DNA from: a virus
Direction: 5' to 3' (one strand)
Virus record (IMG/VR): IMGVR_UViG_3300031554_000004
Span: 1 to 35,301 of that record
DNA: 35,301 nucleotides
Shown: one piece after another, positions 13,190-21,413 of the stretch
How the letters are laid out: the number at the start of each line of letters is the position of its first letter
Position numbering within the stretch: position 1 is the stretch's first letter
Notes under the pieces: model-generated
The model's input: only the letters and a program-made list of their open reading frames with translations
Databases searched by the model: none
What the model was told of the DNA's origin: nothing
Program-made: the position numbers and the translations under genes

Positions 13190-13639
13190 ATGATTACATG
13201 GAAGCAGATCCGTCATTTCGTCGCTAAGGAATTTGATGATTCTCTGCACCCCGGGAGCGGCGAAGAGATCGACATGACCCTTGTCTTGAACCTTGACTAT
13301 CTATGGGAAAGGGTTGCCACCATATCCGGCAAGAAGCCTGCCATTATCATCACTCAAGCGGTGGATCTCTATGGCGAGCATGGACATGCAGACAATAGTT
13401 ATCATCTGCAAAAACAAGGATGTCAGGCCGCCGATTTCATCATTCTCACCGGCCTTGACTCCAGGATACAATACCAGCTGGTCGAACGTCAGGGCTTTGC
13501 CGGCATAGGGATATATTACGATTGGCATTATAAAGGCGAGCCTGTCTCGATCGGATTCCATACAGACCTTCGTCCGCATCACCTGATCCAGAGATGGAAG
13601 CGGGTGAACGGCGAATATTTTTATCTGTTAGGGAAGTAA
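13190..13639 (+). CDS. Endolysin, M15-type peptidase
   Basis: The 149-residue protein resembles M15 zinc peptidases that cut peptide cross-links of the cell wall. The family's SxH...GxxAxD motif appears as SYHLQKQGCQAADF, with three extra residues compared with the usual spacing, and the second zinc histidine appears in IGFHTDLRP. The intervening GIGIYYDWH is the usual strand before it. The N-terminal part (KQIRHFVAKEF) is typical of phage enzymes of this type. No signal peptide is present, so it needs the holin encoded next. ATG 13190 has GGGGAG upstream. Confidence 0.8.
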   Translation: MITWKQIRHFVAKEFDDSLHPGSGEEIDMTLVLNLDYLWERVATISGKKPAIIITQAVDLYGEHGHADNSYHLQKQGCQAADFIILTGLDSRIQYQLVERQGFAGIGIYYDWHYKGEPVSIGFHTDLRPHHLIQRWKRVNGEYFYLLGK

Positions 13640-13666
13640 CCTCTGGCAAGCTGAAAGGAGGAAGAT

Positions 13667-14203
13667 ATGGGCGCATTCAGTAAGATAGCGGACGGAATCA
13701 AGGCGATTGCTCCTACAGTCGCGAATCTTATTGTACCTGGCTCAGGGACTCTTTTGGGAGGGCTCATGAGGGCGGTAACAGGGGACAGCACGTCGGACAT
13801 CGAAGCTGTGGCCGCGAAAATAGAGGCGGACCCGAAACTTTATGTGGAGCTGCAAAAAATGGCGATTGAACGGGAGGTGAGCCTGGCACAGATCGAGGCC
13901 GCCAAACTCGCAACCGTGAACGCCACCATGCAGGCGGAAGCGAAAAGCGACCGGTGGCCGCAGTACTCCTGGAGGCCGTTTAACGGTTTTGCCTACCCTC
14001 TGGCGGTAATTCTTATCTATTTCCTCCTTCCTCTGCTCAGCAAGCCGGTGCCGGACGTGCCTCAGTGGATCTGGGTGGGCTGGCTTTCCATCCTGGGCGT
14101 GGCCGTGTGGGACAGAGGAAAAGAGAAAAGGACAAAGGCGGGAGAGCATAAGACCGGTTTGATCGAGGGAGCTATCAAGGCAATTCAGGGAGGCAAATCA
14201 TGA
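13667..14203 (+). CDS. Holin, 3TM type
   Basis: The 178-residue product has features of the GTA_holin_3TM family (PF11351): an N-terminal hydrophobic Gly-rich segment (VANLIVPGSGTLLGGLMRAV), a central helical region with DPKLYVELQKMAIERE, then SWRPFNGFAYPLAVILIYFL and WIWVGWLSILGVAVWDRGKE. Two clear transmembrane helices (about 105-124 and 132-147) plus the weaker first segment make up the three membrane spans. It would open the inner membrane to the endolysin encoded just before. Strong ribosome binding site AAAGGAGG. Confidence 0.88.
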   Translation: MGAFSKIADGIKAIAPTVANLIVPGSGTLLGGLMRAVTGDSTSDIEAVAAKIEADPKLYVELQKMAIEREVSLAQIEAAKLATVNATMQAEAKSDRWPQYSWRPFNGFAYPLAVILIYFLLPLLSKPVPDVPQWIWVGWLSILGVAVWDRGKEKRTKAGEHKTGLIEGAIKAIQGGKS

Positions 14204-14481
14204 CCGCGCAGATCGCCCTGGTAATCGTGGGATGCGTGTTCTCGGCGCTACTGACGTTCGCGGTGATTTATCTGCGGGACATAAAGCACAGCATAATCAG
14301 ACAGGGCGACCGTCACGAGAAGTTGCGCCAGGAGCTGGCGGACCTCAAGGAGGCACTGCCCAAAGAGTACGTCCGCCGCGAGGACTGGATCATGAGTTTC
14401 GGCAAGATCGAGCAAAAAATAGACGCGATATGGGAGTTTGTGCATCAACAGATAGAACCAATCAGGCGGGGAGGTGGGTGA
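14200..14481 (+). CDS. Membrane coiled-coil protein of the lysis/packaging boundary
   Basis: The 93-residue protein has one N-terminal transmembrane helix (AQIALVIVGCVFSALLTFAV), then a coiled coil (KLRQELADLKEALPKEYVRR) and FGKIEQKIDAIWEFVHQQIE. Such proteins are common between the holin and small terminase of Mu-like prophages. A role in lysis (spanin-like) is possible but not shown. It overlaps the holin stop (ATGA) and the next start. Confidence 0.75.
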   Translation: MTAQIALVIVGCVFSALLTFAVIYLRDIKHSIIRQGDRHEKLRQELADLKEALPKEYVRREDWIMSFGKIEQKIDAIWEFVHQQIEPIRRGGG

Positions 14482-14783
14482 TGGACCTGGAGAAAAAACG
14501 CATAGAGGTGTTGCGGTGGAGGATCCTGCAGACCCTGAACGTGGGGCGGCCCTATCCCGTGTCGGAAGAGGTAATCATGGCCACGGTGGGCGGCGATGAC
14601 ATGCCTGTCACGCCCAGGGAGCTGAGGCGGGAGATGGATTACCTGGAGGACCGCAAGCTGATAATAATCAGCGGCAAGGATACGGCATGCTGGAGCGCGG
14701 ACCTGACCCATCACGGGGTCGATGTGGCGGAGTATACCGTCGAGTGCCTGCCCGGGATCGCCCGTCCGGTGAAATACTGGTAG
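14481..14783 (+). CDS. Small winged-helix-like protein
   Basis: The protein has 100 residues. VLRWRILQTLNVGRPYPVSE and TPRELRREMDYLEDRKLIII followed by a short strand look like a winged helix. Similar small proteins lie in the same place, before the DUF3486 small terminase, in other Mu-like phages (position of Mu gp25/gp26). The function is unknown. The start, ATG 14481, overlaps the previous stop and has GGGAGG upstream. Confidence 0.75.
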   Translation: MDLEKKRIEVLRWRILQTLNVGRPYPVSEEVIMATVGGDDMPVTPRELRREMDYLEDRKLIIISGKDTACWSADLTHHGVDVAEYTVECLPGIARPVKYW

Positions 14784-14793
14784 GGGGTTAATC

Positions 14794-15318
14794 ATGCAGC
14801 GATCGAGCGTGGAATTGTTACCCGAGGAAGTGCGCCAGGAGCTGGAGAAAAAACTGATCCGGGGGGGGTTTGGCCGGTACGAAGAGCTGGCCGAATGGCT
14901 CCGGGACCAGGGATACGAGATCTCGAAATCCAGCGTGCACCGGTACGGGAAAAAATTCGAGGACAGATTGCGGGCGCTCAAGGTGGCCACGGACCAGGCC
15001 AAGGCCATAGCGGAGGCCTCGGAGGATGATGCGGGCGCCATGAATGACGCCATTATCAGGCTGGTGCAGACAAAAACGTTCGAGCTGCTCGTGGAGCTGG
15101 AGGTAGACAACAAGAGCCTGCCCAGGATCGGCCAGATGGTTGCAAAGCTGGCACAGGCCGCGGTGAGGCAGAAAAAGTGGCAGACGGAGATGGAGACCGC
15201 GGCGAGGAAGCGGGCGCTCGAGGACGCGGCAAACGCCGTTGAGAGTGCCGCCTCTGAGCAGGGCCTGAGCAGCGATCAGGCCGAGTTCTGGCGCAAAAAG
15301 GTACTGGGAGTCGCGTAA
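14794..15318 (+). CDS. Small terminase subunit, Mu gp27-like (DUF3486)
   Basis: The 174-residue protein has the DUF3486 pattern: RSSVELLPEEVRQELEKKLI, GRYEELAEWLRDQGYEISKS and SVHRYGKKFEDRL, followed by a long helical region. The N-terminal part is a helix-turn-helix suited to recognising the phage end for headful packaging. It forms the packaging motor with the large subunit, whose gene overlaps its stop (TAATG at 15318). Confidence 0.9.
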   Translation: MQRSSVELLPEEVRQELEKKLIRGGFGRYEELAEWLRDQGYEISKSSVHRYGKKFEDRLRALKVATDQAKAIAEASEDDAGAMNDAIIRLVQTKTFELLVELEVDNKSLPRIGQMVAKLAQAAVRQKKWQTEMETAARKRALEDAANAVESAASEQGLSSDQAEFWRKKVLGVA

Positions 15319-16922
15319 TGACTGACCGGCCCGGAGATATCGAGCGCATATTAAGCTGGGATGAATTGCCTCCCAGCGTGCGGGAGATCCCGGAGGGATA
15401 TGATCCCCTGGCTGAAGGGGTGCTCATGAAACACCAGGCCGGGTGGATCAAACAGATTCACGAGTACCCCCTCAATATCGCCGAAAAGGGGCGGCGCACG
15501 GGCATCACCTTTGCCACCGCCCTGGATGATACGATCACCGCCTCGAGTAAAAAGAGCGCGGGCGGGGATAACGTCTATTACATCGGCGACACCAGGGAAA
15601 AAGGTCTCGAGTATATAGGCTACTGCGCCCACATGGCCAGAGTCATGGCGGCGGCTATGGCGGACGGATGGCAGGGAATAGAGGTATTTCTGTTCGAGGA
15701 CCAGCAGCCGGACGGATCATCAAAACATATTACCAGCTATCGGATCAGGTTCGCATCGGGTTTTCAGGAAGTGGCGTTATCGTCCAGGCCGGCGAGCATC
15801 AGGGGACTGCAGGGCAAGGTCAACATAGACGAGGCGGCGTTTCATCTTAATGTGCAGGCCGTGATCGATTCCACCCTGGCCCTTATTATATGGGGCGGGG
15901 ATATCCGCATCATAAGCACGCACAACGGCGACAAGAACCCGTTTAACCAGCTGATCCACGACACGAGGGCGGGACTGTTCGCGTTTAAGATATTCAGGGT
16001 GACATTCGATGACGCCGTTAAAAACGGGCTGTACGAGCGGGTCTGCATGGTCAAGGGATGGACCCCGACGCCCGAAGGGAAAAAGGAATGGTACCAGCGG
16101 GTGCGCGGGGCATACGGGGCCAACAAGGCGGCCATGAAAGAGGAGCTGGACGCTATCCCCAGGGAAGGATCGGGGGTGGCCATCCCCGGTATCTTGATCG
16201 AGGCATGCATGAAAGAAGCCAGGCCGATCATACGCCTGGCCCTGGACAATAATTTCGCCCTCAAGGGGGAGGAGTACAGAAAATCATGGTGTGACGAGTG
16301 GATCCGGATCCAACTCGCGCCTCTCATGAAAGGGCTGGACAAAACGCTCGATCACGTTTTCGGGCAGGACTTTGCGCGGTACGGCAATTTTTCCGTTATC
16401 GGCCCCCTGGAGATCTTGAAAAACCTGGTGCGGAAATGTCCCTTTCTCGTGGAGATGCACAATGTGCCGTCGCGTCAACAGGAGCAAATACTCTGGTACA
16501 TGATCGGCAGCTTCCCGAAATTCCGGGGCGGTGCGATGGATGCGACCGGGCCGGGGCTGACGCTTGCGGAATACACGGCGGACAAATACGGCCGGCCGCT
16601 GATCGAGGAGATAACCCTGAATGACGCCTGGTACAGGGAGCATATGGTGCCCTTCCAGGACGCCTTCGAAGACCAGACCATCGACCTGCCGCGCGACACC
16701 GACATAAAAAACGACCTCCGGGCGCTCGAGCTGATCGACGGCATTATCAAGCTGCCCAGGCTGACGGTCAGCGATACAAAAAACCCGGAGTTCATGCGGC
16801 ACGGAGACGCGGCGATCGCGCTCGCACTGGGACACTATAAATCCATAAACATGAGTGGCGGGCCTGTGGAATACAAAACCATATCAAAGCGCCGGTTCGC
16901 CGGCGTCAAGGGGACGTGGTGA
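15318..16922 (+). CDS. Terminase large subunit, Mu gp28-like
   Basis: The 534-residue motor protein packages DNA by headful. The ATPase half has a Walker-A-like KGRRTGIT (57-64) and Walker B NIDEAAF (169-175), with a coupling IISTHNG segment (198-204). The nuclease half has likely metal-binding D351 in GQDFARYGN, D408 in GAMDATGPG and D497 in RHGDAAIALALG. The length is usual for the family (Mu gp28 is about 550). The stop overlaps the portal start. Confidence 0.93.
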   Translation: MTDRPGDIERILSWDELPPSVREIPEGYDPLAEGVLMKHQAGWIKQIHEYPLNIAEKGRRTGITFATALDDTITASSKKSAGGDNVYYIGDTREKGLEYIGYCAHMARVMAAAMADGWQGIEVFLFEDQQPDGSSKHITSYRIRFASGFQEVALSSRPASIRGLQGKVNIDEAAFHLNVQAVIDSTLALIIWGGDIRIISTHNGDKNPFNQLIHDTRAGLFAFKIFRVTFDDAVKNGLYERVCMVKGWTPTPEGKKEWYQRVRGAYGANKAAMKEELDAIPREGSGVAIPGILIEACMKEARPIIRLALDNNFALKGEEYRKSWCDEWIRIQLAPLMKGLDKTLDHVFGQDFARYGNFSVIGPLEILKNLVRKCPFLVEMHNVPSRQQEQILWYMIGSFPKFRGGAMDATGPGLTLAEYTADKYGRPLIEEITLNDAWYREHMVPFQDAFEDQTIDLPRDTDIKNDLRALELIDGIIKLPRLTVSDTKNPEFMRHGDAAIALALGHYKSINMSGGPVEYKTISKRRFAGVKGTW

Positions 16923-18571
16923 TGATACTGGATCAGTTCGGCCGGGAAATCAAAATGACCAAGGCACCGGAGAGGCGGCCCCTGGCAGCGGCGCCGGTCC
17001 TGGACTCGTGGCGGGAGTACGTGAGCGCGGGCCTGACCCCGCAGCGGCTCACCACCCTGCTCAAGGAGGCCGATTCCGGCAACGTGCAGAGACAGGCCGA
17101 GCTCTTCGACCAGATGGAAGAAAAAGACGCCCACCTCCTGGGGGAGGCGGAGAAGCGGAGAAACGCCATACTGGACGTGGAGTTCCGGGTTTCGCCGGCC
17201 ACAGAAGACAGCCGCGACGTGAAGGTTGCGGAGTTTGTACAGGAATATTTCGACAATTTCACGGACTGGGACGATACCCTGGTCTCGCTCCAGGACAGCG
17301 TGGGCAAGGGTTTCTCTGCCCTGGAGATCCACTGGGATACCTCCTCCGGCCAGGCCATGCCGACCGACCTGGAATTTATCGAGCAGAAACGATTTTTGTT
17401 CACCGACGCGACCGGGTACCTGCGCAAATACCCCAGGCTGATCTCGGACGACAACATGATGGGCGAGGAGATCCCGGCCTGGAAGATCCTCTTCCACCGC
17501 TACGGGGGCAAGGCAGGCCACGCGGCGAGGTCCGGGATTTACCGGGTATGCGCATGGATGTTTCTTTTCAGAAATTATTCCCTCAAGGACTGGATGGCAT
17601 TTCTGGAGGTGTTCGGGATGCCCCTGAGGCTGGGACATTATGACCCCGGCGCGGGCCCGGAAGACAAGGACGCCCTGATCACGGCCATACAATCCCTGGG
17701 CTCGGACGCGGCCGGGATCATTTCCAAAAACACGGAGATCGAATTTGTCGAGGCGGTCAAGCACGGGGCCAGGGGGGACAACCCGTACGAGACGATGGCC
17801 GCTTTCTGCGCCAAGGAGATATCCAAGGCCCTGCTGGGCCAGACCCTGACCGCGGACGTGGGCGACGTGGGCTCCTATGCGGCAGCCAGGACCCACAACG
17901 AGGTGCGGATCGACCTGGCCAAGGCGGACACGCGGACCTCGGCCGCCACGGTGCGGTACCAGCTTATACGGCCGATGGTGGGATTCAACTTCGGATGGGA
18001 CACGCCGGTGCCCGGGTACGCCGCGATCTGGAACGAGCGGGAGGACCTCAAGAGCCTGAGCGAGGTATACAAAAACGTGATCGGGTTCGGCCAGCCGGTT
18101 TCCGCCGAGCACGTGAGCGAGCGGTTCGGGATCCCCCTGCCGGAGAAAGAACAGACGATTTTGCAGCCCGTGACGCCCGGCCAGATGGCCATGAAGCGGA
18201 CAAACCCCGCCCAGTCTGCGAAAACAGGGGCAAAGGCGTCTAATCATACGCGCCTCACAGCAAAAGACGATCCTGGGCCTGTTTTTGACGCGGAGCAGCA
18301 GGAACTGGAGGAGCTCGCGGACGACTCCCTGACTCTCGCGGCCGAGGCATGGAAAGGGATAGACGGCCCGGTCCGGAAACTGATCGAATCCAGCTCGAGC
18401 CTGGAGGAATTGCGCGACCGGATATTTGACGTGTACGCGGATCTGGACCCGGCGGATTTGGAAATATTGGTACGCGACGCCCTGGTTACCGCGGCACTGG
18501 CAGGCGCGGCGGATGCGGCAAAACCCAGAAATAAGAGGCCACAAAGACACCAAGACACAAAGTCTTTGTAG
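16922..18571 (+). CDS. Portal protein, Mu gp29-like (DUF935)
   Basis: The 549-residue protein matches the DUF935 portal family: LDQFGREI at the start, GLTPQRLTTLLKEADSGNVQ, DQMEEKDAHLLGEAEKRRNA, SVGKGFSALEIHW, GMPLRLGHYDPGAGPEDKDA and ISKALLGQTLTADVGDVGSY. It forms the ring through which DNA enters and leaves the head. ATG 16922 overlaps the terminase stop and has AAGGGG upstream, so it is preferred to GTG 16916. The last residues (about KRPQRHQDTKSL) and the stop codon are supplied by a CACNAAG repeat, so the original C-terminus has been replaced or extended. Confidence 0.93.
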   Translation: MILDQFGREIKMTKAPERRPLAAAPVLDSWREYVSAGLTPQRLTTLLKEADSGNVQRQAELFDQMEEKDAHLLGEAEKRRNAILDVEFRVSPATEDSRDVKVAEFVQEYFDNFTDWDDTLVSLQDSVGKGFSALEIHWDTSSGQAMPTDLEFIEQKRFLFTDATGYLRKYPRLISDDNMMGEEIPAWKILFHRYGGKAGHAARSGIYRVCAWMFLFRNYSLKDWMAFLEVFGMPLRLGHYDPGAGPEDKDALITAIQSLGSDAAGIISKNTEIEFVEAVKHGARGDNPYETMAAFCAKEISKALLGQTLTADVGDVGSYAAARTHNEVRIDLAKADTRTSAATVRYQLIRPMVGFNFGWDTPVPGYAAIWNEREDLKSLSEVYKNVIGFGQPVSAEHVSERFGIPLPEKEQTILQPVTPGQMAMKRTNPAQSAKTGAKASNHTRLTAKDDPGPVFDAEQQELEELADDSLTLAAEAWKGIDGPVRKLIESSSSLEELRDRIFDVYADLDPADLEILVRDALVTAALAGAADAAKPRNKRPQRHQDTKSL

Positions 18572-18603
18572 GTATTTTCTTAGTGTCTTCGTGACTTGGT
18601 GGC
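18538..18603. repeat. CACNAAG palindromic repeat overlapping the portal 3' end
   Basis: Three 8-bp units of CACNAAGN form the left arm (from GCCACAAAG at 18538), and CTTAGTGTCTTCGTGACTTG plus GTGGC at the end the inverse right arm, around an AT-rich loop. The two arms are not fully complementary but share the CACNAAGN unit. The portal stop codon lies in the loop. Confidence 0.8.
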
Positions 18604-18621
18604 AAGAGAAAAAGGCAAAAC

Positions 18622-19167
18622 ATGGAACTGACCATACGCATTGGGGGCGAGGAGAAGGTTATCAAGGCCGTGGATGAAACCGGCGACAGGGCGCGGGATC
18701 TCACGCAGCCCCTGGCGGATTTCGGCGAGCGCATGGTCAGAAAGATATCGAAACGGCTGTCCGGTCCGGCGCTCAAGGAGAGAACGAGCAGGCTCAAGGG
18801 CAGCCTGACCCACGAGGAGATGGCCGATACGGGGGAGATATCCGCCGGCGGCGGCCCCGGCGAGGTGGATTATGCCGCGATACACCATTACGGCGGGACG
18901 ATCAGGCCGAAAAAAAAGAAGTTCCTGACCATCCCGTTTCCCGGCGGGCCTGCGGATAAGCGCGTGCCGCTGCGGGCCGCGGACTTTGCGGACACCTTTG
19001 TGGCCAAGGGAATCATCTTTCAGAAGAGGGGCGAGGATATCGTGCCGCTCTTTATCCTCAAAAAATCCGTTGAGATCCCGGCGCGGCCGTACATGTACGC
19101 GGAAGATGCGGACTGGGAATATCTCAATGGTTCGGTAGCAGATTTTATCGCGGGGGCGTGGGCATGA
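18622..19167 (+). CDS. Virion morphogenesis protein, Mu gpG-like
   Basis: The 181-residue protein belongs to the phage virion morphogenesis family (PF05069; Mu gpG). Clear points are DETGDRARDLTQPLADFGER, VDYAAIHHYGGTIRPKKKKF, then IPFPGG and the end motif EIPARPYMY. Relatives act in head-tail joining or tail completion. In Mu the G gene follows F; here it precedes the gpF-like gene. Confidence 0.88.
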   Translation: MELTIRIGGEEKVIKAVDETGDRARDLTQPLADFGERMVRKISKRLSGPALKERTSRLKGSLTHEEMADTGEISAGGGPGEVDYAAIHHYGGTIRPKKKKFLTIPFPGGPADKRVPLRAADFADTFVAKGIIFQKRGEDIVPLFILKKSVEIPARPYMYAEDADWEYLNGSVADFIAGAWA

Positions 19168-19172
19168 AGATA

Positions 19173-19238
19173 GCCACAAAGACACCAAGACACAAAGTTT
19201 ATAATTATTTTTCCTTCGTGCCTTTGTGCCTTAGTGGC
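19173..19238. repeat. CACNAAG palindromic repeat
   Basis: Left arm GCCACAAAGACACCAAGACA and an inverse right arm (CTTCGTGCCTTTGTGCCTTA then GTGGC) surround an AT-rich loop. It fills the gap between gpG and gpF. The Shine-Dalgarno AGGAG of gpF follows directly at 19239. Confidence 0.8.
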
Positions 19239-19254
19239 AGGAGAAGCTGAAACA

Positions 19255-19929
19255 ATGAAAGGAATGGCGTTTAGCGAGGCGGTGGAATTTTTTCGGGATA
19301 AGATCCCGATGACCGCCGCGGAATACGAGGTTCTGGTGGCGGAGGTGGGTGCGTATGCAAACAGCCTGGCGTTTACGGTGTCTCGCATTGCCTCTGCCGA
19401 CCTGCTGCAAGACCTGCACGGGGAGGTCCTGAAGGCCCTCGAGAAAGGAGGGACGTTCTTTGAGTTCCGCGAGGGGATCGATGAGATCATGGCCCGGCGG
19501 GGCTGGCAAGGCATGACGCCCTACCGGCTGGACAATATCTTCAGGACCAATAACCAGACCGCTTATAACGTGGGCAGGCACAAACAGATGAAGGCGGTCG
19601 CGGACCGCAGGCCGTACTGGGAATACGACGCGGTGAACGACACGCACACCAGGCCGACCCACCTGGCGAACGACGGCAAGATATACCGCCACGATCATCC
19701 CTTCTGGAATACGTGGTTTCCGCCTGCAGGTTTTAGGTGCAGATGTGTCGTACATTCTATTTCCGCCCGGGAGATGGAGGAGGAAGGGCTGAAAGAGGAA
19801 ACGCAGGTCCCGGATCTGCAGCCGGACCCGGGGTTCCGGTATAACCCGGCAGTGCAGGAATGGAAGCCGGATCCTGGAAAATACGATTCACGGCTGCGCG
19901 ATCGCATGGAGGAAGCGATATGGGATTGA
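19255..19929 (+). CDS. Minor head protein, Mu gpF-like (SPP1 gp7 family)
   Basis: The 224-residue protein has the gpF/SPP1 gp7 hallmarks: MTPYRLDNIFRTNNQTAYNV, GRHKQMKAVADRRPYWEYDA, DTHTRPTHLANDGKIYRHD and WFPPAGFRCRCVV. It is a minor head component near the portal. It is about half the length of Mu gpF, as in many relatives. ATG 19255 follows AGGAG; an in-frame GTG at 19234 lies in the repeat and is rejected. Its 3' end overlaps the protease start by 10 bp. Confidence 0.9.
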   Translation: MKGMAFSEAVEFFRDKIPMTAAEYEVLVAEVGAYANSLAFTVSRIASADLLQDLHGEVLKALEKGGTFFEFREGIDEIMARRGWQGMTPYRLDNIFRTNNQTAYNVGRHKQMKAVADRRPYWEYDAVNDTHTRPTHLANDGKIYRHDHPFWNTWFPPAGFRCRCVVHSISAREMEEEGLKEETQVPDLQPDPGFRYNPAVQEWKPDPGKYDSRLRDRMEEAIWD

Positions 19930-21317
19930 AACTTTTATATGTACTCAAGAGCATCGAGGGCGCCCCGGAAGAATTCCAGCTTTTTCCGTACGGGAAGATC
20001 GGGATCGAGGGCGAGGACGATGCATTTGTGGACGACGAATCGATGGACGCCATTATCGCCGATTTCGAGCGCCGGGGAAACGACATGGTCATCGATTACG
20101 AGCACCAGACCCTCCAGGGCGTCAAGGCCCCGGCTGCAGGATGGATCAAGAGATTCATCAATCGCGGCAAGGAAGGGTTCTGGGTGGTTGTGGAATGGAC
20201 CAGGCAGGCAAAGGAATACCTGGAGAACCGAGAATACCGTTATTTTTCGCCGGTATTCTGGGTCTCTGAAAACGGCCGGAAGATTATCAAGATCGAAAAC
20301 GTGGCCCTGACCAATTTCCCGAAGCTGAATAACCTGCGGCCGATCATGGCCAAGATGAGCCTCGAGGAGGCGCGGGAGGCCAGGGAGGCCCGCTCGAGAA
20401 AATACAGGATCGGCATCAAGGAGGGAGGGCATGTAACCAAGCCTTCCGAGTGGGAGCACGTGCCCGACGATGAGTGGCTGGACCCGGTCAATTACCGCTA
20501 CCCGTGTCCCGACGCGGCCCAGACGCGGGCGGCTGCCGGTTACTGGGGCCAGGAGGATAACCAGGCGCAATACAACCCCGAGGAACGCTCGATCATCAAC
20601 GGGCGATTAGATAAATTCCGTAAAAAATTCAACATCGGAGAATTCCGAAAGGAGGCAAACATGTTAGACAAACTTAAAAAACTTTTAGGGCTGGCCGACG
20701 ACGCCGGCGAGGACAAGGTAGTCGAGGCCGCCGAGGCGGTCGTGGCCAAGAACAAAGACATGATAGAGCTTTTCGAGCTGGCTGATGACGCCGGCCAGGA
20801 TAAGGTGGCTGAGGCCGCGAAAGCGGTCGTGGCCGAAAACAAGAACCTGAAAAAGCAGGTCGAGGGCAAGAAAATAGAGGTGGTGGCCAAGGAGGTGATC
20901 GAGGCCCTCGGGCTCAAAGAAGACGCTGCCCGGGAGGACGTAATCACAACCATTAGGGGCCTTAAAGCAAGCCACGCCGCCACGGATGATTTGAGCGGAC
21001 AAGTCGCTAAATTGAGCGCCGATATTGCCGCGATAAAAAAGGAGGACCTCGTAGGACAGGCAGTGCTGGAAGGCAAGATCACAAAAGATCAGCTGGAAAA
21101 ATGGGGCAACGACATGGCGCTCAACGACCCGGAGCAATTCAAAAAAGTCGTGCTTTCGAAGGCGGTCGGAAGCGAGGTCCCGGTGGACAAGCTGGCCAAA
21201 AAAGAGATCAAGGCGGATGACGCCATCCTTGACCAGGTGCAACTGTCCATCAACAAGATGGTGGGCGTGTCTGAGGACAGCTGGAAAAAATACGGGCCTA
21301 AAAATACGGTGCAGTGA
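19920..21317 (+). CDS. Head maturation protease with scaffold, Mu gpI-like
   Basis: The 465-residue protein starts with a Mu gpI-type protease domain (about 1-150): DDESMDAIIADFERRGNDMV, IDYEHQT, PAAGWIKRF, YRYFSPVFW and IENVALTNFPKLNNLRPIM. Residues about 175-245 form an extra domain (KPSEWEHVPDDEWLDPVNYR). The rest is a helical scaffold with a tandem duplication of the LADDAG(E/Q)DKV..AA.AVVA block. Mu makes protease I and scaffold Z from the same frame; here an internal start with a perfect ribosome binding site (20661) does the same. ATG 19920 has GGAGGA upstream. Confidence 0.9.
   Translation: MGLKLLYVLKSIEGAPEEFQLFPYGKIGIEGEDDAFVDDESMDAIIADFERRGNDMVIDYEHQTLQGVKAPAAGWIKRFINRGKEGFWVVVEWTRQAKEYLENREYRYFSPVFWVSENGRKIIKIENVALTNFPKLNNLRPIMAKMSLEEAREAREARSRKYRIGIKEGGHVTKPSEWEHVPDDEWLDPVNYRYPCPDAAQTRAAAGYWGQEDNQAQYNPEERSIINGRLDKFRKKFNIGEFRKEANMLDKLKKLLGLADDAGEDKVVEAAEAVVAKNKDMIELFELADDAGQDKVAEAAKAVVAENKNLKKQVEGKKIEVVAKEVIEALGLKEDAAREDVITTIRGLKASHAATDDLSGQVAKLSADIAAIKKEDLVGQAVLEGKITKDQLEKWGNDMALNDPEQFKKVVLSKAVGSEVPVDKLAKKEIKADDAILDQVQLSINKMVGVSEDSWKKYGPKNTVQ
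20661..21317 (+). CDS. Scaffold protein from internal start, Mu gpZ-like
   Basis: In frame within the protease gene, AAAGGAGG lies just ahead of ATG 20661. Translation would give a separate 218-residue scaffold beginning MLDKLKKLLGLADDAGEDKV. It is Glu/Lys/Ala-rich and helical, with two copies of the same 20-25-residue block. Such a scaffold would shape the procapsid and be removed by the protease. Confidence 0.8.
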   Translation: MLDKLKKLLGLADDAGEDKVVEAAEAVVAKNKDMIELFELADDAGQDKVAEAAKAVVAENKNLKKQVEGKKIEVVAKEVIEALGLKEDAAREDVITTIRGLKASHAATDDLSGQVAKLSADIAAIKKEDLVGQAVLEGKITKDQLEKWGNDMALNDPEQFKKVVLSKAVGSEVPVDKLAKKEIKADDAILDQVQLSINKMVGVSEDSWKKYGPKNTVQ

Positions 21318-21320
21318 ACA

Positions 21321-21392
21321 GTCAAAGAGTCGAGTGGTCGACTAGTTGAGTGGTTTAACAACTCAACGACTCAACGACTTAACGATTCAACC
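21321..21392. repeat. GAGTSGTY-type palindromic repeat
   Basis: AGTCGAGTGGTCGACTAGTT with GAGTGGTTT is followed by the inverse arm (AACAACTCAACGACTCAACG, then ACTTAACGATTCAACC). It fills the gap between the protease/scaffold and decoration genes and ends 8 bp before the ribosome binding site GGAGG. Confidence 0.7.
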
Positions 21393-21413
21393 AAAAACAT
21401 GGAGGTATAAAAA

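Noticed and set aside
16835-18553. Long minus-strand frame (572 codons) opposite the portal
   Set aside because: It is a shadow of the GC-rich portal gene, rich in Arg, Gly, His and Val, with no ribosome binding site and no recognisable protein.
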